Shown here in pieces: positions 9,141-20,460 of a DNA stretch of 64,000 bases (the first letter of the stretch is position 1; every line of letters starts with the position of its first letter). Source of the DNA: Thereva unica (lineage: Eukaryota; Arthropoda; Insecta; Diptera; Therevidae). The notes beneath the pieces were generated by a model, which searched no databases, had not been told where the DNA came from, and saw only the letters and a list, made by a program, of their open reading frames with translations. The stretch lies in NCBI GenBank assembly GCA_949987705.1, contig OX465282.1, forward strand, positions 97,080,070 through 97,144,069, written 5' to 3'. The translations under genes were made by a program, and so were the position numbers.

Positions 9141-10645
9141 AATTCATGGCATAGATTTTCATTTGAAAAAATGGCGTTAAAGAAAGCGGAACTGTGTGTG
9201 CGCGCGATTAGAGGCCTAGAAATGTTAGAGATTTTGGAGAAAAAAGAAAAGGAAAATGAAAAAAAAAAACAAAAAAAAATGTGGGTTAATCCCTTTTTAT
9301 TAAAAAGAGAACAATTTAAAGTAATTGATAATGCTTTGAATGACCTAATGTACTCCGAAAATGAGTATCGGAATTTCGGAAGGCTTTCTCATGAAAAGTT
9401 TGAGGAACTTCTTTCATTGGTAAAGACTTTTTTTTTTAAAAATGAACACAGATTTAATAACAATTTGGGTATTTTTAGATAGAGCCCTTTATTCAAAAAA
9501 AGGACACAAATATGCGCTATGCTATACCTGCAAGGCAACGTCTGGCATTGACATTGCGATTTATCGCTACTGGAGATTCCTACAGGTCTTTGGAATTTCT
9601 ATCACGAATTTCCAGGAAAACTATTAGCAAATTCGTACCAGAAGTTTTGGATGCGATATATCAAGTTCTCCAGCCCTTATATATGAAGGTATAACTATTG
9701 TTATTATTGCTAAAAAAATCCAATTAATTACCTTGGTCAAATTTAATTTTAGATACCAGAAACAGAGAGAGAGTGGCTTGAAATTGCAAGTGATTTCCAG
9801 ACAATGTGGCAATTCCCTAATATCCTAGGGGCTGTGGATGGAAAAGAAAACACATTCGTATTCTTGCGCCAGCTCATACCGGATCAACTTTTTATAATTA
9901 TAAGGGCTTTTTTAGCATAATTTTATTAGCTGTGGTAGATGCCCATAGTCGTTTCATTTATATAAATGTGGGTGCTAATGGCAAAGCTTCAGTACAATTT
10001 ATAAAAACAGCTCTTTTTATAGATGTTTGCGAAATAATAGCTTCAAAATTCCAAATCCAGTTCGACTGTCAGAACAAACTGCGGAAATTCCGTACTTTGT
10101 TATTGGAGATGACGCATTTTCATTGGATAAAAATTTAATGAAACCATACAATAGAAATTTACGTTTGAGTATACCTCAAGAAATTTTTAACTACAGAATA
10201 TGTCGCGCCAGAATGATAGTCGAAATGGCTTTTGGCAGATTAGTAAATAGATTTAGGATATTCCATAAGCCAATAGAGGTATCTCCTGATACTTGCGATA
10301 AAATTGTCAAAGCAGCTTGTGTTTTACACAACTTCTTGGCTAAAAAAAGAACAACTCCTGTTGAGGATAAGGGCATTTTCAGAAACACAGAACTGCGGTC
10401 ACTCTGCAATATTCAGCTACAGACTTCCAATTGCTGAATATTGCAGAATGGCCGCAGTTCTGCGTTTCCGAAAAGGCCCTAACATAAAGCTGGAAGATTG
10501 TTTACCTGAACATATTATTCCTTTGGGCACTCAAGACATTAATAGTTATAAGTTCTCAAATAGGATACGTGATAAGCTATCATCATATTTTATTAACGAA
10601 GGAAATGTAGATTTTCAATGGAAGAAAATAAATAAGTCACATTAA
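9129..10645 (+). pseudogene. Harbinger (HARBI1-like) transposase, broken
   Basis: DDE_Tnp_4-type transposase. Exon 1 starts at ATG 9129 (or 9171) and ends 9419. A 59-nt intron (9420-9478, GTAAAG...TTTAG) joins LLSL to IEPFIQKKDTNMRYAIP. A second intron follows YMK near 9689 and ends before IPETEREWLEI. Catalytic blocks are visible: GAVDGK (first Asp), LLAVVDAHSRF (second Asp), VIGDDAF, and MIVEMAFGRL (Glu). Lesions: a tandem GAAAA duplication at 9841-9850 shifts the frame inside the first Asp block, another shift lies near 9995-10005 after GANGKAS, and a 109-bp MITE interrupts the C-terminus. After the MITE the old frame resumes to a stop at 10643. Confidence 0.8.
10371..10479. mobile_element. 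109-bp hairpin MITE with TAA duplication
   Basis: Almost the whole element is one hairpin: arms of about 48 bp starting GGGCATTTTCAGAAACACAG and ending ...GAAAAGGCCC in complement, with a loop of about 13-15 nt. TAA flanks it on both sides (10368-10370, 10480-10482). It is inserted in the transposase C-terminus; the interrupted frame (PVED then NIKLEDCLPEH) is continuous if element and one TAA are discounted. Confidence 0.85.
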
Positions 10646-10666
10646 TTGAAAACTCAAATTGCAGTA

Positions 10667-11605
10667 TTAAATAAAATTTATTTCAGTATTTTCCAAAGCT
10701 TCGGTTAAAATATCAGAATTGCTGCTTTGCAAAGATGTTGTGGATATCGATGAATGAAGCAAATTGACTTTTCGGATATGTCCAGGGATTTTAATCGGCG
10801 TGGAAGATGAGCCAAACGATGAACTTTTTTCCGAGCTGTTGGTCTCGGCTCTTAAGTTTCTTAATAAAACCTCCTGCGTTCGTTCAGAGATCAATAACTG
10901 GACTTCTCCCATGAGTTTTGATGAATCTAGCGGCGGTAGCTGCTTCAATTGCAAAGCAATACTCTTTGCGAACGAGGTATATACATCCATTTCCTCATCT
11001 TGAGCCTTAACTGAGGCGACAATAGCTGCGACAGCTTTGTCGTATGTTGATTCCCTCTCTGATGTTCGTCTAGACCGTGGTTTGCCGTTATCATCCCTGC
11101 TTCTTTTGTGAAGACATTGTACTTCTTCCACTTCCGCATTTTCAGATTGCATATATTGTTCTGTCGCTTCAGCGGCTTCATCAATGTTGTCAAATGTTTC
11201 CTTCAAAAAAAGCATTCGCTAGTTATATTTATAAAGGATATTCAAATAAAGTATACCTACACTGGGCATATTCTCACTGCACTTCCTTACAACTGTAGTT
11301 CCGTGGAGAAAATGCAGTTCCTCAAAATAAAACAAATTGGGTTTGTAAACATCCCCAGAAGATCCCGATTTCTTGGAATTCTCAACTTTCTTATTTTCTG
11401 CCATATAAGCAGTTCTTAAATACTTAATTTTCTTTTTCATATTATCCACGGTCATGTTGAATGTGTCGGCAAGTTCCTCCCAAGCTTTTTTCTTTAAATC
11501 ACTTCTTTTATAAACATTACTATTTGTGTTCCATAAACAATCAAATTCTCTATATAAATTTATCAACTCAATTGTTTTTTCCTTTGTTATTTTTATATCG
11601 CACAT
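10667..11605 (-). CDS. MADF-BESS DNA-binding protein of Harbinger
   Basis: Second gene of the Harbinger element, presumably the DNA-binding partner that works with the transposase. Start chosen at ATG 11605 (MCDIKITKEK), not the upstream TTG of the same frame. Exon 1 is 11605-11261 and ends after SENMPS; the intron 11260-11219 has donor GTAGGT and acceptor AACTAG; exon 2 is 11218-10667. The conceptual protein is 298 aa. A MADF (SANT-like) domain covers residues about 12-100 (LINLYREFDCLWN, AWEELAD, KIKYLRTAY, FEELHFL). A BESS-like motif lies at about 195-227 (SFAKSIALQLKQLPP). The region between is charged and Glu/Arg-rich. The frame is intact, unlike the transposase on the other strand. Confidence 0.75.
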
Positions 11606-11872
11606 CTTCACCGAAATTAAAAATATTTTCAAAATTATAAAAACCCGTATATGTTTTCACTACTGAAAGAATCGAATCAGACTAAATTTTGAATTTTCCG
11701 CCATTGTTGTTTGTACAAACGTCAAATTATGGACAAATTCATGGCAAATTTGATGGCCTGCCATAATGGCTTTCCATCGAGTTTGCCATAAAATCTTCCA
11801 TTAAAAATGGACAAGTTTCAGGGTACACTGTCCATGCCATATGGAAATGGCCATGGCCATGGCTAGTCCTAG

Positions 11873-12197
11873 GGGGATGATACACGGGTCAACATGTTCT
11901 GAAACACGAGCTTTTTCTGCGCAGTTCGTAGGCAAAGGGACGGGTCAGGGTGAAGTGTGCGGTGTTGACTGAAACTAGAAACGATTTCTATTTTTCCTCC
12001 AGTTGCTTGAAAAATGTTTATGTATGCGTAACTGTCAAGCGATTCTGGGTGAAAATAATTTGGAATGCACACCCATACATATGAAATCGCAATGTTATTA
12101 CACAGAGTGTTGCGTGTAGCGTGTTGACTCGTGTATCACCTCCGCGCAACAAACTGACAGTGTGTTGCAGAGACACGTTGACTCGTGTATCATCCCA
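11873..12197. mobile_element. MITE, GGGATGATACACG ends
   Basis: Starts GGGGATGATACACGGGTCAA and ends TTGACTCGTGTATCATCCC, with CCTAG on both sides (11868-11872, 12198-12202). An extra internal copy of the right end (TTGACTCGTGTATCA) lies near 12123. It splits the right end of the Harbinger element, whose terminus resumes as TGTAGACGCTGTG. Confidence 0.7.
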
Positions 12198-12507
12198 CCT
12201 AGTGTAGACGCTGTGTTAAATTCCAGTGGATGGAAACTCGTAATCTTAGAATAGAGAACTACCGGAAAGGCCCTCGTTTGTATAATTCCTGTATGCGAGC
12301 CTAGTGAAATCTGGGGGCTTCCAACTGGGCCAGTTAGCTGCTTGTGTTCCCACGTTCGGTAGAATACTTTTTTAAGACGAGTTTTTTGTATTAAGTTATC
12401 CGAAATTATATTATCAAAACTAGCTTAAAAAAAGAAAGAAAGTAAAAAGAATAGTTTAAAGTGTAATTAAAGTTCTAACGAGTGAGTTTTCTGTGAAAAA
12501 AAGAACA

Positions 12508-12572
12508 ATGAAGTGCGCAGTTTGTGAATGTAGGAATAAATCGAAATTTGCGCGAAAAAAATCGTTCTTCAG
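12508..12572 (+). CDS. Likely THAP-domain first coding exon
   Basis: ATG at 12508 opens MKCAVCECRNKSKFARKKS followed by FF, then a donor AG|GTGAGG at 12573. The Cys-x2-Cys start, basic middle and FF(R/K) before an intron match the first part of THAP zinc-finger domains. The remaining THAP elements (second Cys pair/His, DPxxW) would be on a later exon that I could not find; the next 2 kb is nested transposon sequence. It could be a host gene, or a fragment of a THAP-bearing transposon. Confidence 0.45.
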
Positions 12573-13152
12573 GTGAGGTGCTAAATAAAATAGTTCCTGA
12601 ACACATATGTTAGATATTTACATTAATAAATATGTGAATCGCTGTGATAAATAGTCCAAATAATGTAAATTTTATTTGCTTGAATTTCTTTGTTTACATT
12701 AAGTGACTCAACGCAAAATTCAAGGGGATCAGCTGATTAGATTTCGGAATGACGCCGTGTAAAAAGTTTATTTCTGGGGGCAAGATTTTATTTTAGATAA
12801 CTTATAATTTGCCCCATTGAGCCTATTCACACGCTGCCATAAGTGTGTTGAGCAAAACCGGTTTTATTCAACCCCTCAGAAATCACACGGGACGTAGTTG
12901 TGTTTAGAACATTGGGGCTATTCAGACGGTGCATATTCACGGCAAGTAAAACCGGTTTTATAGATAAGAGAGGGAAGGGAGCGGAAGAACTTAACGAAAC
13001 ATTTTTCACGCAAAAGCAAACGCGTGAAAACTTGCACACATATGAAATGTTACTTCTATCTCTTGTTTTCTTTAGCTCTGTTTTTGTCTGACAAGTGAAT
13101 TTTATTTACAATACATTTAAACGTTCCTGTAAAGCTTTCAAATGTTCTAAAC

Positions 13153-13678
13153 CACTGACATATAATAATGGACTGCTCATCAGCAATTATTCCCATACAA
13201 ACCGATGGCACCAAAAAGGTATAGTCGACTCGCTCATCCATAAGCCCCCAAACTGGCAGAAGCACTCAGAAGTAAAATCAGACTGACAGAAATAAAATCA
13301 CATTAAATCAATTAGAAAAAAATAGACGGGTATAGTGATGTTTATATCTTTTGCTCTTTTCCCCATAGACCCCCGGATTTTGACATACAGAATGTCACTT
13401 GCTAAAACAGGCGTTAAGAACTTAAATCAGATACACATAAAATTTGCAAATTAATGAAAAAAAAGGCATTTTAAAAGGTGAAAAAGTGAAAATAGTGTTT
13501 ATTAATTTTTTTAAACAAAATATTTGTGTTGTTTTAATGTTTTAAGTACGTATTTAAAAAAATGTAAATTTCAAAAGTGATTCCGGTGTTTACATGGAGT
13601 GAAAAAAGGTTTGTAGCCTATGGAACAAATTAGTGCCATGAAAAATTCCTCATGAGCAGTCCATTCTATATGTCAGTG
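13153..13678. mobile_element. 526-bp MITE with 8-bp duplication
   Basis: Starts CACTGACATATAATAATGGA, ends TCCATTCTATATGTCAGTG (one indel between arms of about 27 bp). The 8-bp duplication TTCTAAAC is exact on both sides (13145-13152, 13679-13686). 8-bp duplications fit hAT or P-type insertion; the CACTG end does not match the usual hAT end, so the superfamily is open. Confidence 0.8.
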
Positions 13679-13743
13679 TTCTAAACACAATTACGCTCGG
13701 GGTGATTTCTGAGGGGTTGAATAAAACCGGTTTTATTCAACAC

Positions 13744-14677
13744 CAAAGCCTTCTATATTTACAAGCCATGCACAAAGAAATCTCACACTCACAATGAAAG
13801 CATAATAGGACTTCAATTTAGCTGTCAAACTGTGTGGAGTGCGGTTATGTTGGTTTATTGGGAATCAATGAATCTTCTTTAACCAATTAAAAACAAAAAT
13901 TATGGTCATTAATTGCAACATTTATTTACTACATATTACAAAGTTGCGTTAATAATGTAAAAAATAAGTATAATTGCATCCCTGACTTTCTTCCTTAATG
14001 GATATTATTTCAAATATCATGCCGTCAAGCCGTCACACCAAGCAAAAGCCGTAAGTGGAGGAAACTACCGCTAAAAATAAATTTATATAAATATTTGGCA
14101 ATATTTAGCAAACTATTCGTTTCAACTTATCTTCATTTGCTTATATTCCTCTAAAACTGGAACTGGCTGCAACGAAAACTGGCTGATCCGTCATCTGACA
14201 CCATGGCCCCAAAGAAAAATTTCAAGTAACAATTCGCTTAACTACAAAAATCGCGCCAAACTGATATTATGTACGTGTTATTTTTATAAAAAAAAATTAT
14301 TTTCAACAAAAAATCACGGCGCTTTCATTAATAAAAGACTTTCCGCGGCGCGAATCACTTGTTTTCCTCGGGATTTTGACATGTTATTCCACCATAACCA
14401 ACATAAAACCCGCAAATCCTATTTTTAACATTTATATTTAAATTATTAACGTAAGACACACATTTTATTTTAATTTTTGCACTGTTTCACGTTTTTGATT
14501 TTGATGAAACAACTTTTATTTTTCACAAAACCACACTCGCAACAGCACTTTCCGCGGCACGAAAACTTCTTTCCCTTTGATTTTAATGGGATTTTGACAC
14601 TTCACGAATTTTGGTTGGGACTTCATACAACCACAAACACACACATGCAGCATGGCTTGTAAATATAGAAGGCTTTG
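13744..14677. mobile_element. Non-autonomous hAT element, 934 bp
   Basis: Perfect 28-bp inverted ends starting CAAAGCCTTCTATATTTACA. Flanks TTCAACAC and CTCAACAC (7 of 8 bases agree) form an 8-bp duplication. CAAAG fits the hAT terminal consensus (YARNG). A 696-bp relative is at 33858-34553. No transposase frame. Confidence 0.85.
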
Positions 14678-14712
14678 CTCAACACACTTATGGCAGCGTG
14701 TAAATAGGCTAA

Positions 14713-15262
14713 TTTTCCGCTAGCTTTCTTTCAAAAATTTCTGAACGCATTACCTAGGCAATCATTGCTTTGGTAATCTTTTTAGCAGTATTACTGGAAA
14801 TATTTCTCATGCATTCAGTAATTACCATCACTTAAAATGGTGCATGTGGAGCCCCGGAGTTAAATATAATCCAACCATTATAATTACACAAATTTTAATT
14901 ATTATATTTTCCTTTATTCCTTTCCTCAAAATAGGTCTAAAAAATGTGAACCATGATATTCATGGCAGTTCTAAAAATTGAGTGAATTGGTCTAATTCAT
15001 TTTATTTTTAAATGGTATAAGATCATAGAAATCTAGTTCACCGTGAAAGTTGGGAAAAGTTGTGATTTTTGCAGTCCTTTAATACCTTTAATTAAGAAAT
15101 TTAATATAGGAATTCTTTTTACTTTGTATTATAATAGTAGTTTTTAAGGTAATGCATAAATTGTTGGTGTGCTTGAACCAATTAAAACTTAAGCCTTGTG
15201 AAAATGTGTCAGGTCGCGTTTTATGTCATGCCTACGTAAAATTTTTACATTTTTTTTGCAGA
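14713..15262. other. Upstream region and 5'-UTR intron of the zinc-finger gene
   Basis: No repeat recognised. A good acceptor (TTTTTTTGCAG, ending 15261) lies one base before the ATG of the ZNF706-like gene, so a non-coding first exon and an intron are expected here; the donor was not identified. Confidence 0.5.
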
Positions 15263-15576
15263 ATGGCTCGTGGTCATCAGAAAATTCAATCTCAGGCTAA
15301 AAGCCAGGAGAAAGCAGCAAAAATGAAGAAACAACAGGGGCACAGTGCTGGTGATCAGAAAAAGGCAGCACAGAAGGCTCTTGTCCACGTTTGTGCGGTA
15401 TGCAAGGTAAATGGTTTTTATGGTTACATTTTGGTCAGCCAGCACACGAGAACAATCTATTTGCTAAAAGCTTTCATTTTTTGCAGGCCCAAATGCCAGA
15501 TCCTAAGACTTACAAACAACATTTCGAAAATAAACATCCGAAGAATGAGATGCCGGCTGACCTGAAGGAAATCTAA
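15263..15576 (+). CDS. ZNF706-type small C2H2 zinc-finger protein
   Basis: Complete two-exon gene: exon 15263-15406, intron 15407-15486 (GT...TTTGCAG), exon 15487-15576. The 77-aa product starts MARGHQKIQSQAKSQEKAAK, has a Lys/Gln/Ala-rich basic first half, then one zinc finger with C44, C47, H60 and H65, and ends ENKHPKNEMP ADLKEI. Length, start and finger match vertebrate ZNF706 (76 aa) and its fly homologues, small nuclear proteins implicated in stem-cell/transcription control in vertebrates. Start chosen because everything upstream of MARG in the same frame lies before the splice acceptor. ATTAAA at 15699-15704 may be the polyadenylation signal. Intact and unrelated to the surrounding repeats. 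Confidence 0.93.
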
Positions 15577-17181
15577 CGTTTCCTCGGATATAATTCCTGC
15601 CGTCAATCTTAACAAGAAAATATATACGTTATATCTGACTTAAACTACATCGTTGGATGCTGAAAGCCAGCTTTTACAAAACAAAAAATAATATTTATAT
15701 TAAATATATCTTTTTATCTAAGGTGAAGCTCTCTCTTTGTCCCAACGGTAGCGACTGTAATCTTTTGAGCTAGTTGTTTTTTGCATTTTACACAAAATTT
15801 TTTCCCCCTTATATTACGTGGGACAATTGAGAAGTTTAAACAAAAAAAAAACAAAATTCTTGTAAAGTTCTCTACTTCAACAGAATTCCAAGTATTATTT
15901 CACGTCAAAAACAATCTTTTTTTTGCCTTATTTTTTTCTTACTTTGACGATGAGATTAATAAATGTGTGAATTTATTCAAAGATTTCATTTTTTATAATT
16001 AGAGTGAGAGATTTGAAAGTGAATGTTAAGTGGTCAAGAAGAGCAAAAAAAATGTTCAGTCATCTACGAAAATAGTTAGGTACTTAAAATTACATGTTTA
16101 TAAACGGAATATATTTATTTTGATTCTGTTTTTTTACAACACCACAATATTCACTTTATAGCATGCAAATTGTTATGCAATTTCTGCGTTATTTATAAAT
16201 AATTTACGTGATATGTTATTACTTCCGCCTTTCTAATTGTGGAGTAGTGTGGTAATACGAGGAAAGATGCTTTCTAAATGAATCTTTTTTGTTTGTTTTT
16301 TATTTTTTTTGTTAACTGAGTCGAGTTTCTTTAACCAGGGATTCTCAAGTTAAAAAATAAATTACAGTTTATAAGAAATTTATAAGGAAATAACGTATTT
16401 TAAATTGATATTCCCAAATCATAACTTCCTTACTTAAACTGGAGCCCTTGTTGATAAACGAAGATGCAGAAAATTTCTACACAAAATGGACAAGTAAAAG
16501 TAAATATTTCATGCGTTACGAACTTCATTCCGTATTAATTCCACGATTAATTTTATCAAATACAATTAATCCCTAGCGCTCATAATATTGGACTCATATT
16601 TCAGACTCTACCCCTGAAAGAATAATTAGTTACATAAAATCATTACGATCGATAAAACATTGACACGTACATAAGTTGTATCCACATTATGGTAATCCCC
16701 GGAAATCTGCGTCGCAAAGTTGAAGCTGTTAACGGGCATATCTCTATAATAATTATAAGGTTATGGCAGATTATTCGAAAGATGACGCATAACCACCTGG
16801 GTTTTGTTTAATTATTCTGTCTTTTCTTGTTATCGCTAATGGGATTGAATTTATTAGATGCACGATTATCATATCAATTATTGTAAGTTGTAATCAAGTA
16901 AAGAATGCCGTGCGATTGCTGCAAGGAAAACGACTTATTCCAGTTTCAGAAAGATTTAACTTATTCTTGAAGATCTAACAGTAAAATGTTCATCACAACA
17001 TGTTCAAATAGTAAAGGTTGCAAATAATTTAAAAGTACTGTTCATAATTATTTAGCTGTCGTTTGCACAAAAAAGAACACCAAATTCTTTAGTATTCCAA
17101 CAAGGTATAGAGAAACAGTTACTGGACTACTGTAGTATTTCATTATAAATACGTACATATTTCACAGAAAGGCGCTTAGAG
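15577..17181. other. Gap, nothing recognised
   Basis: AT-rich intergenic DNA after the zinc-finger gene. No coding frame, inverted-repeat element or known repeat seen; homopolymer runs only. Confidence 0.5.
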
Positions 17182-17605
17182 ATGAATTTCGGAAGAGTAT
17201 CTTCCAGAAATCCGCAGACAAGTTGGATATATTTAAGAGGAAGGTTCTCCGAAGGATATACGGCCCAATCAATGAAGACAATGCATGGAGAATACGCTAC
17301 AATCACGAATTGTACGACTTATACAAAGAATGTAAACTTTCGACCCATGCCAAACTACAACGTTTACGTTGGGCCGGCCATGTCCAAAGAATAGATAACT
17401 CAAGGATACCAAAAAATCCCTGTATCGACTACCAGTTACCAGATGGCAAGCCACGGTTAAGGTGAGAAGATAATTTTAAGGCCGAAGCAGCAAAACTACT
17501 CAACACAAGAAACTGGAGACAAGCTGCGGAGCAGAGGGACGTCTGGAGAAGAAGCTGATGAAGACCAAGGCTCGAATTGGGCTGTAGAACCATCGAAGAA
17601 GAAGA
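17182..17605 (+). pseudogene. LINE 3' end (RT tail), copy A
   Basis: Frame 17223-17465 reads DIFKRKVLRRIYGPINED, WRIRYNHELYDLYKECKL and RLRWAGHVQRIDNSRIPK; the rest (CTCGAATTGGGCTGTAG) matches the C-terminal region of RTE/CR1-like reverse transcriptases. A stop is followed by a GAA-rich tail (GAAGAAGAAGAAGA at about 17594). Copies B/C are at 43580-44545. 5'-truncated and frame-broken. Confidence 0.75.
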
Positions 17606-19680
17606 AGATTTTCGGGGTAAAAAGCAATCAAGAGTAAACTTACTATGTTACCCCCCAGAGACCACATACCTAACGTACGCCAGAAAATATTGATTATTGA
17701 TCATATAGAACGGTTACGTGATGGAACAATGATCTCAGAAGGCAAAGGGGAAGTTAGAAAACTATTTAATAGAGCTTATGTCTCGGTAACTGGGACCTCT
17801 ATAAGAAAGTTCTTATGAATTATAAGAAACATTTGAAAATATCCGAACGGGGATCATGGGAAGCCTTCTGCCAAGCGGACCAAAGAAACCTCTGCGCATT
17901 CGTAGAAAATTATGATGCAATGTTACCTTTGACGCAATGAATGAAGCCGAAAAAAAACATTAAACCACCCAAACCCCCTACTGCGAAATGGATAACGTCG
18001 CTTCTCAGCAGCATATTTATAACTGTTAAATGAATGGCGAATCGATTACGGTAATGACTGCTAAAGGCCTCCCATCATCTCTCATGGTCAATCGTAATCA
18101 GTGCCGGCAACTCCGCGGTCGTCTGGGCCTAACTCCAGGCTGTGAAAGGAGGAGGGTTGTCGACCTGCCGAATTGGCCAGAATCGGAAAAACCGAAGAAA
18201 CTAACCACGCCAGGGTTGTTTTCGGATCGCCGTTCAAACGAGAGAATTGTATTTGAGAAGCAGCCGAATGTAGAACTTGTATATTACAGCACGGGTCGAT
18301 GACTAGAGAAGGAGCTTGCACCTCTTGAGAAATCCCAAGCACTGAGAGGCTTGTTTGGTGATTTGGAACATGTGGTTATTCCAACGCAAGTCTGGCTAAT
18401 GTCACGCCTGAGATGTTAAGGGATGGTTTGGCCATTAGTTCAACACGGATGGAGAGGGGTTGCACTTTTTATTGGAGACTAGCAAAAATCCGCGTGCCTT
18501 GCAACGCCTACTCGAATTTTCACAGATATCTCTTATTTACACTTATTAATTTCCACTTTAATTTAAAAAATCACAGATTGGGAAAAAAAAATAAAATTCA
18601 AAATTATCTCAATAAATTCACGCTAAATCACCAAATCAATTAAAACAATTTTTTTTCTATAACCAAGGTTAAACTGCTTCGTCACAAAATCACTTCGTTA
18701 CGAAACAAAACTCGATCATTCAAAGCCTTCTTCAAGACCAAAGTGTTGAATGAAATACTCTAGCTTCCTTTAAAGTGTACCGTTACAATAATTGGTAGAA
18801 CCTTGTTTTAAATATCCTATTCATAGACTTCTTTTTAACCCATCATAAAAAACAGGTACTCGTTTTTTTATTGCCATTCCTGGAAGGCCGAATTTTCGAC
18901 CCAAAACAATACCTGAACATTCACCTGTTTACCTAATTTCTCTTGTAGGATAATATGGCATGCGACTTTTGTATTTACATTGTTTGCGGTTTCCTTTTTT
19001 AATATTGTAAATTGTCTACTGAAATTGAGGTTTTGGAAGTTCCCTTTGCTATGCATACTTCTTTATTTCTATAAAATGGAATCCCAATTACGGCTCGCTA
19101 GTATATGTATATCAACAAAATAATTTTTTTTTTTCGAGTGAAAAAGAAGCCAGAATCAGAAAGAATGCGTACCTATTATTACAATCAATAAAAATCCTTC
19201 ATAGCGAGGAAAGTCAAAAAGTGGAAGTCATTTTTAAAAGAGTCGAAGTTTCAGAAGGAGTAGTATTTTCAAGGCCGATAATAAATATCGATGGCTGCCT
19301 TTCGAAACCTTATTCTACTGTCGGATCAGACTGAAAAAAATATATCCCTGATAGAGTACAAACTTTTTATCATTGCAATTGTAGACCTGAAAGAGCCTAT
19401 TTAAATATCGATTGTTCCGTGAATGTTTCCTATAAAACGATCAGGATATTTTTCGGAATATCTAGATATTTAGATACAGGTCTGTCAAGTATACAATTCG
19501 AATGATCACTTGCTTTCCTTCTCCTATAGGTTAGACTAAAAAGTAACCCGGTAGTCGGACACGATAGTCGGTACCGATAATCGTATCTGATAGTCGTATT
19601 CGCCTAAAATATGGCCGCAAAAGTATTAAATCTTTTTGTGAAATTCCCATTGCAATACATACAGCCAACAATTTTAAAAA
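17606..19680. other. Gap with one unassigned open frame
   Basis: Mostly unrecognised. A 90-codon frame at 18030-18302 (QCRQLRGRLGLTPGCERRR, DLPNWPESEKPKKL) resembles the leader found upstream of RTE-like LINE endonucleases (compare the start of the LINE at 24580) and may be a LINE 5' fragment. The rest is AT-rich intergenic sequence. Confidence 0.35.
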
Positions 19681-19684
19681 TGGG

Positions 19685-20460
19685 TTTTGAAATCACAGAC
19701 AGACACTCCAATTATAATTATATAGATAGATAGATAGAAGATCGATAACCATATGAAACAGAACTATATTTTTAAATCACAGACAGACACGCCATTTACA
19801 TTTATATAGATAGATAAATTTGAATGACGCCGCTCAGGTAATAGTATTCTACTTGTCATATCCTTTTGTTTGGTACCCATATCGAGTGGGTTGTAAAGAA
19901 AAGGTGAGTCCGGCATAGTTGGTCGCCATTTTGAATTTATAATGACAAAAAATAGGTAATTGTACTCTAATTATCATCCCCTTTCATTTGATACCCATGT
20001 CGGGGATCGGCGAGCCCAATTGCGAAATTCACCCGCCATCTTGGAACCGCCATCTTGATTTTTTTACAAAGTGGTCAGATTACATTGTCACCCGAACTAA
20101 ATATATGTGCAAAATTTGAAGTTGAACGGTTATATGGAAGTGGGTCAAAATCAAGTTTTAAGTTTTGTGTACATACATACATCCATACATACATACAGAT
20201 AGAGCTAATATACGGTGTATATAAATAGCCTAAAACATGCTCGCAAAAATACTGGATCTTCCAGTGAAAGTCCCATCCCGATCGGCCCAGCCGTTTCCGA
20301 GATTACCGCGGCCAAACAGACAGACATACAGACAGACAAAAATTTTAAAAATAGTGGATTTTGTTTTAATTACATGTAAATAACCAAAAAAACTTAAAAA
20401 AACATAATTATTTTGAAATTACAGACAGACACTCCAATTATATTTATATAGATAAGACAG
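19685..20460. repeat. Dispersed repeat ends, ACAGACAGACAC...TATAGATAGATA
   Basis: Three related blocks start AAATCACAGACAGACACTCC and end TTATATAGATAGATA (about 19691, 19777, 20417). Between them, words such as CCGAGATTACCGCGGCCAAA and ACAGACAGACATACAGACAG are typical of a dispersed arthropod repeat tail. The short GATA tails look like repeat 3' ends. No coding content in the repeat itself. Confidence 0.45.

Larger units (their letters stand above)
9057..12215. mobile_element. PIF/Harbinger DNA transposon, two-gene, inactivated
   Basis: Bounded by TTA duplications (9054-9056, 12216-12218) and short inverted ends: CACTGGGTCTACAC at left, GTGTAGACGCTGTG at right. It carries the two expected genes in convergent orientation: a DDE transposase (+) and a MADF-BESS DNA-binding protein (-). 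Two MITEs are nested in it (10371-10479 and 11873-12197). The 3-bp TTA target and the two-gene plan are typical of PIF/Harbinger. The transposase is broken, so the copy is not autonomous. Confidence 0.8.
12827..14709. mobile_element. AACCGGTT-palindrome element, copy 2, with two nested insertions
   Basis: The left end runs GCCTATTCACACGCTGCCAT with AAAACCGGTTTT at 12854; the right end mirrors it over about 90 bp (GCGTGTAAATAGGC), broken by an insertion at 13744. Further palindromes are at 12948 and 13723. A second left terminus (GGGGCTATTCAGACGGTGC, about 12914) suggests one copy inside another. The nested elements are 13153-13678 and 13744-14677. No transposase; open frames at 12827-13265 are repeat sequence shared with other copies. 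Confidence 0.7.

Noticed and set aside
12827..13265. Several 60-70-codon frames shared by 8.6, 12.9 and 34.6 kb
   Set aside because: Identical because the DNA is a repeat; both strands are open and no domain is visible.
18030..18302. 90-codon frame with Arg-rich content
   Set aside because: Possibly LINE leader sequence, but the evidence is too thin to call a gene.
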